NCBI RefSeq assembly: GCF_018860635.1 | Contig: NZ_JAHKPT010000002.1 | Span: forward strand, 1 to 54,688 | From: Aliiglaciecola lipolytica | GTDB lineage: Bacteria > Pseudomonadota > Gammaproteobacteria > Enterobacterales > Alteromonadaceae | DNA length: 54,688 bases | Reading direction: 5' to 3' | Shown: one piece after another, positions 17,477-25,773 of the stretch | How positions within the stretch are numbered: the stretch's first letter is position 1 | Layout: each line of letters opens with the position of its first letter | Program-made: the position numbers and the translations under genes | Notes under the pieces: generated by a model | What the model saw: only the letters and a program-made list of their open reading frames with translations | Database searches by the model: none | Told to the model about the DNA's origin: nothing

Positions 17477-18810
17477 AACGTATTAGGTTAGCTCCTTCAA
17501 AGCGATTACTTAAATGCTTTGCTGTGCTGTGCATAGTGGGTTTGGCATTGCCAATTGTTATTCATTTTAATGGCTTAACGCAATTGTCTGGTTTACCCAT
17601 GGGACTGGCGCTAATTGCTATTGCATTGGCTGGGTACGATTTAATTATCAGTCGCCACCCACCGCAAGTGGCAGTTAAAAGAGAAGTGCCGAGCAATTTA
17701 TCCGTGCATGTGGAACAAAAGGTTAGCATTGCTATGGCTAATCGTGGGTATTATACCTTGAGCCTCCAGTGCAGTGAGATAATCCCTGAGCACTGGCATT
17801 GTTCTAACAACTTTCACGGTTGTCGATTAGAACCCGGACAAATCGCAGAGTTTGACTATCAAGTTACGCCAAGTCGAAGGGGGCCTTCGCAAATTTCGGC
17901 TACTGAAATTAAAGTCGAATCGAAGTTTGGCTTTTGGGATTATGTGTATTGGATTGAACACGTTAGCGAACATAAAGTATTCCCTAATTTTACTGCCATT
18001 TCAGATTTAGCTGGTTTGCAAGGTAGCGTTAACTTAACCCAAGCAGGCTTAAAAAAGTTTAATAAACGTGGCAGTGGCATGGATTTTCTGCAGTTACGTG
18101 ACTATCGTGAAGGCGAAAGTATTAAACAAATTGACTGGCGAGCAACTAGCCGGTTTAACAAACTCATTTCAAGAGAGTATCAGGAAGAAAAAAATCAGCA
18201 TGTCATCATAATGTTAGACTCAGGCCGACGTATGCGTGTGCAGGACGACGATCTGAGCTATTTTGATCACGCACTTAACTCATTGATCATGCTGTCTTAC
18301 ACCGCTTTGAAAAATGGCGACAACCTTAGTTTGCAAAGCTTTGGAAGTGAGTCTCGCTGGTTAAGTCATGTTCGAGGGGCCCAAAATGTCAGTAAAGTCA
18401 TGCAGCATTTTTATGATCTGTATCCGCAAAAAATAGCCAGTGATTATTTAAGTGCAGCCCAAGAGTTGTTGGTCAAGCAACCGAAACGAGCGTTAATTTT
18501 GCTAGTCACTTGTCTTCGTGATGAAGATTTTGAAGATTTGCTCAAAGCGGTACAATTACTTAAAGCTAAGCATTTGGTGGCCGTAATTAGTATCGAAGAG
18601 CCTATTTACAAGCGTATTGACGACGAGCCAGTAGAAACGTTCGAACAAGCAATTATGTATGCCTCAGCCCATAAAATTAAAAAATCCATAGATCGTAATG
18701 TACAACGCTTAAAACAAAAGGGCGTAATTTGCATCAATGCGCCAGCTTCTCACCTCACTCCAAATGTATTAAATACCTATTTGAGTATTAAAAAGGCTGG
18801 CTTACTGTAG
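17473..18810 (+). CDS. DUF58 domain-containing protein
   Basis: A 445-aa protein with two N-terminal membrane helices (residues ~10-55), a beta-rich segment, and the DUF58 domain containing YREGESIKQIDWRATSR near residue 212. A VWA-like fold follows (VIIMLDSGRRMRVQDDDL, with a partial MIDAS pattern). In known systems DUF58 proteins associate with MoxR ATPases. It is the last gene of the seven-gene operon. It is convergent with hemN, with only 24 bp between stops and no clear terminator. Confidence 0.9.
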   Translation: MKRIRLAPSKRLLKCFAVLCIVGLALPIVIHFNGLTQLSGLPMGLALIAIALAGYDLIISRHPPQVAVKREVPSNLSVHVEQKVSIAMANRGYYTLSLQCSEIIPEHWHCSNNFHGCRLEPGQIAEFDYQVTPSRRGPSQISATEIKVESKFGFWDYVYWIEHVSEHKVFPNFTAISDLAGLQGSVNLTQAGLKKFNKRGSGMDFLQLRDYREGESIKQIDWRATSRFNKLISREYQEEKNQHVIIMLDSGRRMRVQDDDLSYFDHALNSLIMLSYTALKNGDNLSLQSFGSESRWLSHVRGAQNVSKVMQHFYDLYPQKIASDYLSAAQELLVKQPKRALILLVTCLRDEDFEDLLKAVQLLKAKHLVAVISIEEPIYKRIDDEPVETFEQAIMYASAHKIKKSIDRNVQRLKQKGVICINAPASHLTPNVLNTYLSIKKAGLL

Positions 18811-18834
18811 CGTTCAAATGTGAGTCTAAGCTGT

Positions 18835-20202
18835 TTAAATGACGGTTGAGTATCTATGTATATGTTGATTTTTAATATACCCGTCAAAGCTCATACAAAT
18901 ATTTCTTATCAGCAATCTAGCTTTGTTTTTGACCTTAATTTGCAATGCATCCACTTCCACAAGATTGTCGTCTACAAAAGGTTGTAACGAACGCAGACTT
19001 TGCTGGAAATAGCTGTCGAAATGAATGTCGTATAGGTTTTCAACTTGGGATTTGTCGACTTGAAAATTACACATTAATTGGCTAATGACAAAGCCCCTTA
19101 TTTGGTCATCGAGATTTAATTTAACCCCCTTGTGAACCGCGTTATCTGATTCATTTAAAGCTTGGTAATAGTCGGCTAACTGTTTGTAATTCTGACTATA
19201 ACAGTCACCAATATTACTAATAGCCGATACGCCAAACCCTAATAAATCACAGTTTGCATGGGTGGTGTAGCCTTGGAAGTTTCGGTGTAATTGGTGGCGC
19301 TTTTGAGCCAAGGCAAGTTCGTCATTAGGTTTGGCAAAATGATCCATACCGATCATCATGTAGCCTGCATCTAGGAATCGTTCAATTGCCAATTTCATCA
19401 ATGCCAGTTTTTGCGCAGCATTGGGGAGCCATTCATCACGCAATTTGCGCTGCGCTGGAAAGCGTTCAGGTAAATGCGCATAGCTAAACAGCGATATCCG
19501 TTGCACACCCATTTGAATCACTTTGTCCAAAGTGCGTTCAAATCGTTCGGGTGTCTGATGGGGCAAACCATAGATAAGATCTAAATTAACGGATCTGAAT
19601 CCAATCTTATTCGCTTGGTTAACGATTTGCTCGATCAATTCAGTGGACTGAACTCTATTTATCGCTTTTTGCACCTGCGGATCGATATCTTGAACGCCGA
19701 TACTGAGTCGATTAAAACCGATGTTAGCAAGGTGATCGATATAGTCTAAAGTTAAGTTTCTGGGATCTATCTCTATGCCAATTTCAACATCTTGGCTGAG
19801 AACGAAATGGCTTTTTAACACGGCCATTAAATTCGAAAGTTGTTGTTTACTGAGAAAACTGGGCGTACCTCCGCCTAAGTGAATTTGCCGAACAACATGC
19901 TTTTTAAAGAGCTTTTGGCGCTGGGTAATTTCACCTATTAAATAGAACATATAGTCGTCCGATTTTTCAGGGTGACGAGTAACTATTTTGTTGCAGCCAC
20001 AGTAATAACAAAGGCTATGACAGAACGGAATATGTATATAAAGAGACAGATCTGTATTAGGTGAGGTTTTTACTGCTTTGATCAAATCATCATTGTAGAA
20101 AGACTCGTTAAAGGATAATGCCGTAGGGTAGGAGGTATAACGTGGCCCATTAGTATTATACTTTTCAAGTAATTGAGGATCGAAAAAGCGTTTTGAGTTC
20201 AT
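18835..20202 (-). CDS. hemN: Oxygen-independent coproporphyrinogen III oxidase
   Basis: A 455-aa radical SAM enzyme that decarboxylates coproporphyrinogen III to protoporphyrinogen IX without oxygen, in the cytosolic haem pathway. The Fe-S motif CHSLCYYC is at residues 61-68 and is followed by GCN, diagnostic of true HemN rather than HemW. LGGGTPSFL, GIEIDPRNLT, RLSIGVQD and DLIYGLPHQ follow, with the HemN C-terminal domain after. Length is normal (E. coli 457). An FNR-like site lies about 60 bp upstream, consistent with induction at low oxygen. Confidence 0.95.
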   Translation of the reverse strand: MNSKRFFDPQLLEKYNTNGPRYTSYPTALSFNESFYNDDLIKAVKTSPNTDLSLYIHIPFCHSLCYYCGCNKIVTRHPEKSDDYMFYLIGEITQRQKLFKKHVVRQIHLGGGTPSFLSKQQLSNLMAVLKSHFVLSQDVEIGIEIDPRNLTLDYIDHLANIGFNRLSIGVQDIDPQVQKAINRVQSTELIEQIVNQANKIGFRSVNLDLIYGLPHQTPERFERTLDKVIQMGVQRISLFSYAHLPERFPAQRKLRDEWLPNAAQKLALMKLAIERFLDAGYMMIGMDHFAKPNDELALAQKRHQLHRNFQGYTTHANCDLLGFGVSAISNIGDCYSQNYKQLADYYQALNESDNAVHKGVKLNLDDQIRGFVISQLMCNFQVDKSQVENLYDIHFDSYFQQSLRSLQPFVDDNLVEVDALQIKVKNKARLLIRNICMSFDGYIKNQHIHRYSTVI

Positions 20203-20260
20203 GTTGTTTTCGCAATAATCATTTAGTCATTGCAGTTTAATTGGTTAGCGAAATCCTTTA

Positions 20261-20274
20261 TTGATCTTGCGCAA
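20261..20274. promoter_or_regulatory. FNR/Anr-like box upstream of hemN
   Basis: TTGAT-CTTG-CGCAA matches 8 of 10 positions of the FNR consensus TTGAT-N4-ATCAA. It is centred about 65 bp before the hemN start codon, compatible with a class II site if transcription starts near 20226. Confidence 0.5.
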
Positions 20275-20321
20275 TATTTTGCTGATTTTAGAAATGTATT
20301 AATAAAAGCTGAATTGGAAGT

Positions 20322-20353
20322 AAAAAAAATGGCAGATAATCTGCCATTTTTTA
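20322..20353. terminator. Rho-independent terminator (bidirectional)
   Basis: The stem ATGGCAGAT/ATCTGCCAT (20329-20347) is flanked by eight A on the left and a T-run on the right. It lies 24 bp after the stop of the minus-strand 471-aa protein gene, and insulates it from hemN. Confidence 0.85.
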
Positions 20354-20376
20354 GGTGTGAATACGTACTGCCGTCG

Positions 20377-21792
20377 TTAGCGTTCTCGATAACCAAAAAA
20401 CTTATTTGCTATGATTTCTTCAGCAACACTTTGTGGAACCGCATTTTCCCATTCTCCGCGACCTGAGGAGAGTTGTTTCAATAAGTCTCGGGAGTAAATC
20501 GAAAATAATTCGTTATCACTGCACTCAATACCAGCAAGGTAGCCATTTTCCAATAAATGTCGATATAAGAAGCGTAGATGTTCTGGCACTTTAACTAGGG
20601 TGAAATCGTTAAGTTGGCCATTCTCGTCTATCTCAGGGTAAATATACATTCGGGTATTGTCTGGAAATAGTTTACCAAAACCTTCCATTATTCCGCCTTC
20701 AACCCCTTTATAGCTGTCTTCATCAAAAATCTGCTTGATGTTAACCATGCCCACTACAATGCCAATTTGCATTTTGGTGTATTGGCGGAAGTAAGCCCGC
20801 AACGAGAAATAACGGGTATAGTCTGAAACCATTACGTTATAACCCAACGAATTAAGCAATTGCACTCGCGCTACTATGTCTTTTTCGGGCATTTGCGCGT
20901 CATTCCCTTTCATATCATTTAATGATATTTCAGCAATAACCGCGGTATTCGATTTACTCACATCTTTTAGTTCATAAAACGAGGTTTGCCCTTGTTCTAT
21001 CATATCTACATTGAGTTTAGTGACTGGTCTGAACGAGCCGCGAATGGTTAGGATATTCTTTTTGTACAACAATTCAGCCGGGATCGCCACGCTGCCATCG
21101 GGTTTGAACATAACTGCACGGGTCTTCCAACTGCGGATTAAGTGCAGATTCTTCGCGCGATTATCTACATCAAGGAAGTAGGGACCTTTGAAGTCGATAA
21201 AATCAATTTCAACACGGTTAGGTTTTATATTATCGGTTAATGAATCGATAATCATTTTAGGATCTTCAAAATAGAAATAAGCAGCGTATATTAAGTTCAC
21301 ACCAATTACGCCTAATGCTTGCTGCTGAGCTTCAGCATTGTCGTCAAACATGCGCACATGTACTTTGATATCAGAAGGCTCTGCACCAGGGTACATTTGA
21401 ATACGAATACCAATCCAAGCGTGACATTCGTTTTTGCGGCCAAAGCTCTTAGCAGCTACTGTTGCGGCATAGGCAAAATAACGAGAACTTTTAGAGCGAA
21501 TATTGCCAACTCGATCTACGACTAAATCGAATTCTTGTTCCATCATTGCTTGAACGCGAGCTTGGCTCACATAACGTCCGTCTTGTTGCACGCCATAGAT
21601 AGCATCTGAAAAAACCATGTCATAGGCAGACATTGTTTTAGCTATGGTTCCGGCTGCCGCGCCGGCTATGAAAAATTGTCTGGCAACCTCTTGTCCTGCG
21701 CCTATTTCAACAATAGTCCCGTATTTTTTTTCGTCGAGATTGATTCGTAATGCTTTTTGACTTGTTGATCTAGAACTGACTTGTTTATCCAT
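20377..21792 (-). CDS. Conserved protein of unknown function (471 aa)
   Basis: A 471-aa, apparently soluble cytosolic protein. I recognise the N-terminal pattern (ALRINLD..., GTIVEIGAGQEVARQFF, AAGTIAKTMSAYDM, SDAIYG) as a widely conserved family, also in Bacteroidetes. Related entries have, as I recall, been given inconsistent and probably wrong names, so no function is assigned. There is no signal peptide or membrane helix. GTIVEIGAGQE loosely recalls a nucleotide-binding or methyltransferase glycine motif, but that is only a resemblance. The ATG at 21792 has GGGGA about 7 bases upstream; a GTG at 21816 would add eight residues. It is monocistronic, ending in a strong terminator. Confidence 0.7.
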   Translation of the reverse strand: MDKQVSSRSTSQKALRINLDEKKYGTIVEIGAGQEVARQFFIAGAAAGTIAKTMSAYDMVFSDAIYGVQQDGRYVSQARVQAMMEQEFDLVVDRVGNIRSKSSRYFAYAATVAAKSFGRKNECHAWIGIRIQMYPGAEPSDIKVHVRMFDDNAEAQQQALGVIGVNLIYAAYFYFEDPKMIIDSLTDNIKPNRVEIDFIDFKGPYFLDVDNRAKNLHLIRSWKTRAVMFKPDGSVAIPAELLYKKNILTIRGSFRPVTKLNVDMIEQGQTSFYELKDVSKSNTAVIAEISLNDMKGNDAQMPEKDIVARVQLLNSLGYNVMVSDYTRYFSLRAYFRQYTKMQIGIVVGMVNIKQIFDEDSYKGVEGGIMEGFGKLFPDNTRMYIYPEIDENGQLNDFTLVKVPEHLRFLYRHLLENGYLAGIECSDNELFSIYSRDLLKQLSSGRGEWENAVPQSVAEEIIANKFFGYRER

Positions 21793-21983
21793 TAATTTCC
21801 CCAACTGATGTGCCACGGTGGAATAGTAGAATATCCTAAAAAAGAGTTACAGAGAAAATTTGTATTAAATAACTGAAACTTACGTGACTACATCAGATGG
21901 AATGCTGTTAAAGCTAGTTTAAAAATAGCAAATTTAGAATTCTGACTTAAACTTAGGGTGGTTTATTTATGGAGGCCACCATT

Positions 21984-22832
21984 ATGAAAATGCTTAAAAT
22001 GCTATTAGTAATGAGTTTGTCTTTTGCCTTAATTGCATGCAGTCCACAACAGGCAACGTTGTCAAGTCAAACATCTGAAGAACAGCCCTTGAAAGACTCT
22101 CAACTGTCAACTGATAACGAAGTTGAATCCCCTCCTTGCTCATATAGTTTAGGTTTTGATATCTGGGAACCTTACCAATACATCAACGTTGATGGTGAGG
22201 TGAGTGGCGTCGATATTCAAATTATCACTGGTGTTATTAATGAAATGGGATGCACGGTTTCTTATGTGCAAGGTACCTGGGTTTCGCTTTTAGAAGACTT
22301 ACGCTTAGGTAACGTCGATATGCTCATTGGCGCATCAAAAACCCCAGCGCGAGAAGAGTTCGCGTATTTTAGTGCACCTTACCGCACTGAGCAGTTTTCA
22401 TTGTACATACGCAATGATGATAAAAAGCGTGCCGCCTATAATGATATAGATGAGTTTATCGCTAATGGTAGCAAAATAGGCGTCGTAGGTGACTACTATT
22501 ACGGGCCTCAAATTACCATTTTGCAAGATAGCAAAGCGTCCTCTAGTAACTTTGTGAGTGGTATTATGGGGGAATTAAATATTGCCCGATTATTAGATAT
22601 GGATATTGACGGTTTTTTAGAAGATAGTTTTGTGGGAGCGTCAATACTGCGCAGAAAAGGATTAGATAACTACATTGTTGAACATGGCTTTACAGTTACT
22701 ACTGGAGATATTTACGTCATGTTCAGCCAGTCAAGTGTAGCTGAAGCGGATGTTCAAAAATTTAATTCGGCGTTAGATGACTACATGCAAATGGATAGCT
22801 ACAAACATACGCTGCAAAAATACAGTAGATAA
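21984..22832 (+). CDS. Solute-binding lipoprotein (SBP_bac_3 family)
   Basis: A 282-aa periplasmic binding protein anchored by lipid: the lipobox is LIAC, cysteine at residue 19. A low-complexity linker (to about residue 45) leads into an amino-acid-type binding domain with the family pattern LGFDIWEPYQYI, GVDIQIITGVINEMG, LRLGNVDMLIGASKTPAREE. No permease or ATPase gene lies nearby, so it may work with a distant transporter or a sensor. GGAGG sits 8 bases before the ATG at 21984. The earlier ATG at 21969 would place the ribosome site inside the gene. Confidence 0.85.
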   Translation: MKMLKMLLVMSLSFALIACSPQQATLSSQTSEEQPLKDSQLSTDNEVESPPCSYSLGFDIWEPYQYINVDGEVSGVDIQIITGVINEMGCTVSYVQGTWVSLLEDLRLGNVDMLIGASKTPAREEFAYFSAPYRTEQFSLYIRNDDKKRAAYNDIDEFIANGSKIGVVGDYYYGPQITILQDSKASSSNFVSGIMGELNIARLLDMDIDGFLEDSFVGASILRRKGLDNYIVEHGFTVTTGDIYVMFSQSSVAEADVQKFNSALDDYMQMDSYKHTLQKYSR

Positions 22833-22954
22833 TGTCAAAGATGTTTGCATTGACTAAGCGTTGCGCGGTTTTTTAGGTGTCATTGTCAAGAGTTCTGTAC
22901 ATTTCCACTATTCATTTGGTATAAGAGCATCACAAATCAAATGATGGGGAAGTA

Positions 22955-23401
22955 ATGGAACTTAATTTAAATGAATCTGCTGTTGAACTGATTCAATTGT
23001 CACTGGCACCGGTGTTTTTAATTGTTGGTATGGGTCAAATGATGAACGTCATGACCGGCCGTTTAGCGAGGATCATTGATCGGGCTCGTTACTTTGAACG
23101 AATTGGTGATGTTGACCCATCTAAGATTACCGAAAAAGCTAAAAATGAATTAAAAGCCCTACGCCGCAGAATGCGCTTTGCCAACTGGGCTGTTACGTTT
23201 TTAACAGCAGCAGCTGTGACCGTGTGTCTGGATGTTATTTTATTGCTGATGAATGGATTGACTGTGGTGAATTTGGATACGACTATTATTTCGATGTTTA
23301 TTCTGGGAATGGTGCTTATCACCGGTGGATTGATTTCGTTTTTCTTAGAAGTCAGTGTTGCTAACGCTTCCCTTAAAATTCCATCATATAAAGACTATTA
23401 A
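22955..23401 (+). CDS. DUF2721 family membrane protein
   Basis: A 148-aa inner-membrane protein with helices at about 15-35, 75-95 and 105-130, and a charged cytosolic loop between. The pattern LSLAPVFLIVGMGQMMNVMTGRLARIIDR is diagnostic of DUF2721; function is unknown. GGGGAAG precedes the ATG. An extended -10-like TGGTATAAG lies about 30 bp upstream. Confidence 0.88.
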   Translation: MELNLNESAVELIQLSLAPVFLIVGMGQMMNVMTGRLARIIDRARYFERIGDVDPSKITEKAKNELKALRRRMRFANWAVTFLTAAAVTVCLDVILLLMNGLTVVNLDTTIISMFILGMVLITGGLISFFLEVSVANASLKIPSYKDY

Positions 23402-23408
23402 AAAAGCC

Positions 23409-23430
23409 ATGTTAACATCAGTTAACATGG
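23409..23430 (-). terminator. Rho-independent terminator of the cytochrome c-rhodanese gene
   Basis: The perfect stem CATGTTAAC/GTTAACATG has a 4-nt loop. Read on the minus strand it is followed by GGCTTTTTTAA. It lies 28 bp after the minus-strand stop codon and just after the plus-strand DUF2721 gene. Confidence 0.8.
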
Positions 23431-23458
23431 ACAATGAGCTAAAAACAGATATATTAGG

Positions 23459-24574
23459 TTAATGTCCTTGTGGCGTTTCCTCAAAAGATTCTAGCCCCTC
23501 TGCACGTACTACCGGATAACCTAAATTCATCCAGCCAAAAATCCCTTCATACAACACAGCCGTATTGGCATAACCTGCTTGGTTAAACTTATCCATAACG
23601 TACTCAGCCGCCGCTCGAGGGCAAGAGCAATAACCGACGATCAATACATCTTTCGGCATTTCTCCAACGCGCTTTTCGATATCAGAATAGTAAGGAAATG
23701 GTACTGAGCCAGCTAAATGGGCCCGTTGCCATACTGACGTCACTCGGGTATCTATCAGTACCATACGTTTTTTCGCTTGCATGGCGGCATGTAAGTCTTT
23801 AGAGGATACATATTTGCCCTGGTCCAATTTAAAATTAGGATCTTCACCTTGCGGATTAATAACGTACTGATCAGGTGAAGGGATTTCTTTTAGTGGCACT
23901 TTAGTGATTTTTGCATCACTGGCTTTACTGCGAATAAAGGCAGTGAGATTATCAATATCAGTTTCTGATAATTTGTCGGAAAAGCCTCGCATAGGCGTAT
24001 CTTCGCGACCTTTTTCGATGGCGTAACGAATAAATTCATCTTTATTGTGAGCTAAAAAAGAGGGGTTAAAAAGCGCCGGAGCGGTAACACCTTCGCCGTT
24101 TTCACCGTGGCAAGTGGTACAATTTTGCTGATAAATAGTCTCTCCTTTGACTATATCGCCATTCACAGGGTTTTCACTTAGTTTTACTCTCTGCGCCCCA
24201 GACTGCCAGAATAACCAATACGTTAGATCCCAAGTTTCATCCAACGTCATGGGGCCGCCCACTTCATCTAAGTAACCCCCCATGGCAGTGCCGTGGCGAC
24301 CATAAGACATAGGACGTAATATTGAGTGTGGAACGCCCGATTCAAATAAACTTTTGCTACGTAACGAAGGTGCGTGGTCGTTTTTATGACCTTCGCGATC
24401 ATCACCATGACACAATGAACAGTACTTCTTATAATTACTGGCGGCCAATGTTGCTTGCTCGGCCGTCAGCTCACGGGGAGGTTCTTGCTTTTCATAAACA
24501 CGTTCAGCGTTTGCCGAAAAAGAAATACTAAAGCTAACTAACAATATCCATATTAATCCAGTCACTCTTTTCAC
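23459..24574 (-). CDS. Diheme cytochrome c fused to a rhodanese domain
   Basis: A 371-aa exported protein. The signal peptide ends near ANA (residues 1-23). Two c-type haem sites are present: CSLCH at 52-56 and CTTCH at 152-156. Each lies in a separate cytochrome c domain with likely distal Met ligands in MGGY and PMRGF segments. Residues ~255-371 are a rhodanese-like domain, with VLIDTRVTSVWQRAHLAGSVPFP and the putative active-site loop GYCSCPRA. The combination suggests periplasmic electron transfer linked to sulfur transfer (inference). The start is GTG at 24574. It is monocistronic and ends in a strong terminator. Confidence 0.85.
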   Translation of the reverse strand: MKRVTGLIWILLVSFSISFSANAERVYEKQEPPRELTAEQATLAASNYKKYCSLCHGDDREGHKNDHAPSLRSKSLFESGVPHSILRPMSYGRHGTAMGGYLDEVGGPMTLDETWDLTYWLFWQSGAQRVKLSENPVNGDIVKGETIYQQNCTTCHGENGEGVTAPALFNPSFLAHNKDEFIRYAIEKGREDTPMRGFSDKLSETDIDNLTAFIRSKASDAKITKVPLKEIPSPDQYVINPQGEDPNFKLDQGKYVSSKDLHAAMQAKKRMVLIDTRVTSVWQRAHLAGSVPFPYYSDIEKRVGEMPKDVLIVGYCSCPRAAAEYVMDKFNQAGYANTAVLYEGIFGWMNLGYPVVRAEGLESFEETPQGH

Positions 24575-24904
24575 GACAACGTCTCTATGTTTAGGTTTGA
24601 AAGATTATTTAACGCTTAAATTGGCTTTTTATCAATCAAATATCTGCCTTGAACACAATCAATACTTTCTAGATAAGAGGCAATAGCATCCTAGGCCATT
24701 AATTTAGGTTGTCATGCTTGTTCTAACGCTGCCATCAGTCGTGATTGTCTATTTTCCTTTTATTTTGATTGTGGTTTGGTTTTTTTACCCAATTCGTTGT
24801 TATCGTGTTGTTAATTAAGTAACTGATTGACTTAATCTTTATCGATAAGAGACAATCAGGTTTAAGACATTCTAAAAACGATAAATATAGGTCACTAGGG
24901 AAAA
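24575..24904. other. Intergenic region between divergent genes
   Basis: 330 bp that must hold the promoters of the cytochrome-rhodanese gene and the lipoprotein gene. I see one dyad, ATTAAGT-N9-ACTTAAT (24814-24836), and a TTATCGATAA palindrome nearby, but no convincing coding frame. Confidence 0.4.
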
Positions 24905-25696
24905 ATGATGTGGGAATTCACTAAAACGCTTGTTGTACTAATCTGTCTAACATTATGTGCTTGTTCGTCACCTTATACTGTCATCACCACCGAGCAGGTC
25001 ATTGATAAAGACGACGAGGTTATGCTTTTGAAGGGGTATAAAACAGCCTACTTAATAGCATCAGCCGAAAATGCACTTAATGATTTTTCCGGCACTAATA
25101 GTCGGTACATAGATAATAGTACCACCCTTGAAATCGTTAAGAATGAAGGCGTAACTATCTTTGATGCTCCACTAAACATTACGGAAGTTCGTGATTGTTA
25201 TAAAATCGACTATGCTCCATCAAGCAACTCAAATCAGAACTCTGGTAAAGATGAAACCTATTTTATTAAAATTAGCAAAAGCAGTGTAGCCAACTTATAC
25301 ATATTGAACCTGCTTGAATCTTGCACTTTAAATGATATGCAGATGGACAAATTTACTTATATGCCGGTGATTTTAGAAAATAACATTGCCACGTTTTTTA
25401 CCTTTTCCGATAAAGAGCTAAAGAAGTTAACTTGGGATTGGTATAATGACTTAAATTTTGTGAAACGTTATTGGTTAGGTGTCAGTGAAAACGATTCAAA
25501 TGATGAAGACGAAAAAAAGAGTATGCCTATCATATTTGAAAATGCCCGTGGACTCGTCGCCGTAATGGAATATGTTTATTATCATAAGCATTCAAGCACG
25601 CCGGTGCGGGTGCAATTAGGTGAAAGCACTGATGAGCAAAGAGCATTGTTTAACCAATATTCTCGTGCCACGGCAAGGAAGGCGGCAAATCAATAA
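24905..25696 (+). CDS. Hypothetical lipoprotein
   Basis: A 263-aa protein with a hydrophobic signal sequence and the lipobox LCAC, cysteine near residue 20. The rest is soluble, acidic and without a motif I recognise; the family is unknown to me. GGGAAA precedes the double ATG (24905/24908). It is monocistronic, ending in a good bidirectional terminator. Confidence 0.7.
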   Translation: MMWEFTKTLVVLICLTLCACSSPYTVITTEQVIDKDDEVMLLKGYKTAYLIASAENALNDFSGTNSRYIDNSTTLEIVKNEGVTIFDAPLNITEVRDCYKIDYAPSSNSNQNSGKDETYFIKISKSSVANLYILNLLESCTLNDMQMDKFTYMPVILENNIATFFTFSDKELKKLTWDWYNDLNFVKRYWLGVSENDSNDEDEKKSMPIIFENARGLVAVMEYVYYHKHSSTPVRVQLGESTDEQRALFNQYSRATARKAANQ

Positions 25697-25719
25697 TTTA
25701 AGTTAAAATACCGATAACA

Positions 25720-25748
25720 AAAAAATGCCTCAAGAGAGGCATTTTTTA
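25720..25748. terminator. Bidirectional rho-independent terminator
   Basis: The stem ATGCCTC-AAGA-GAGGCAT (25725-25742) has A-run and T-run flanks. It serves the lipoprotein gene on the plus strand and the M24 peptidase gene on the minus strand. Confidence 0.85.
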
Positions 25749-25773
25749 TGCTGATTTGGATTGCTTAATTGCA

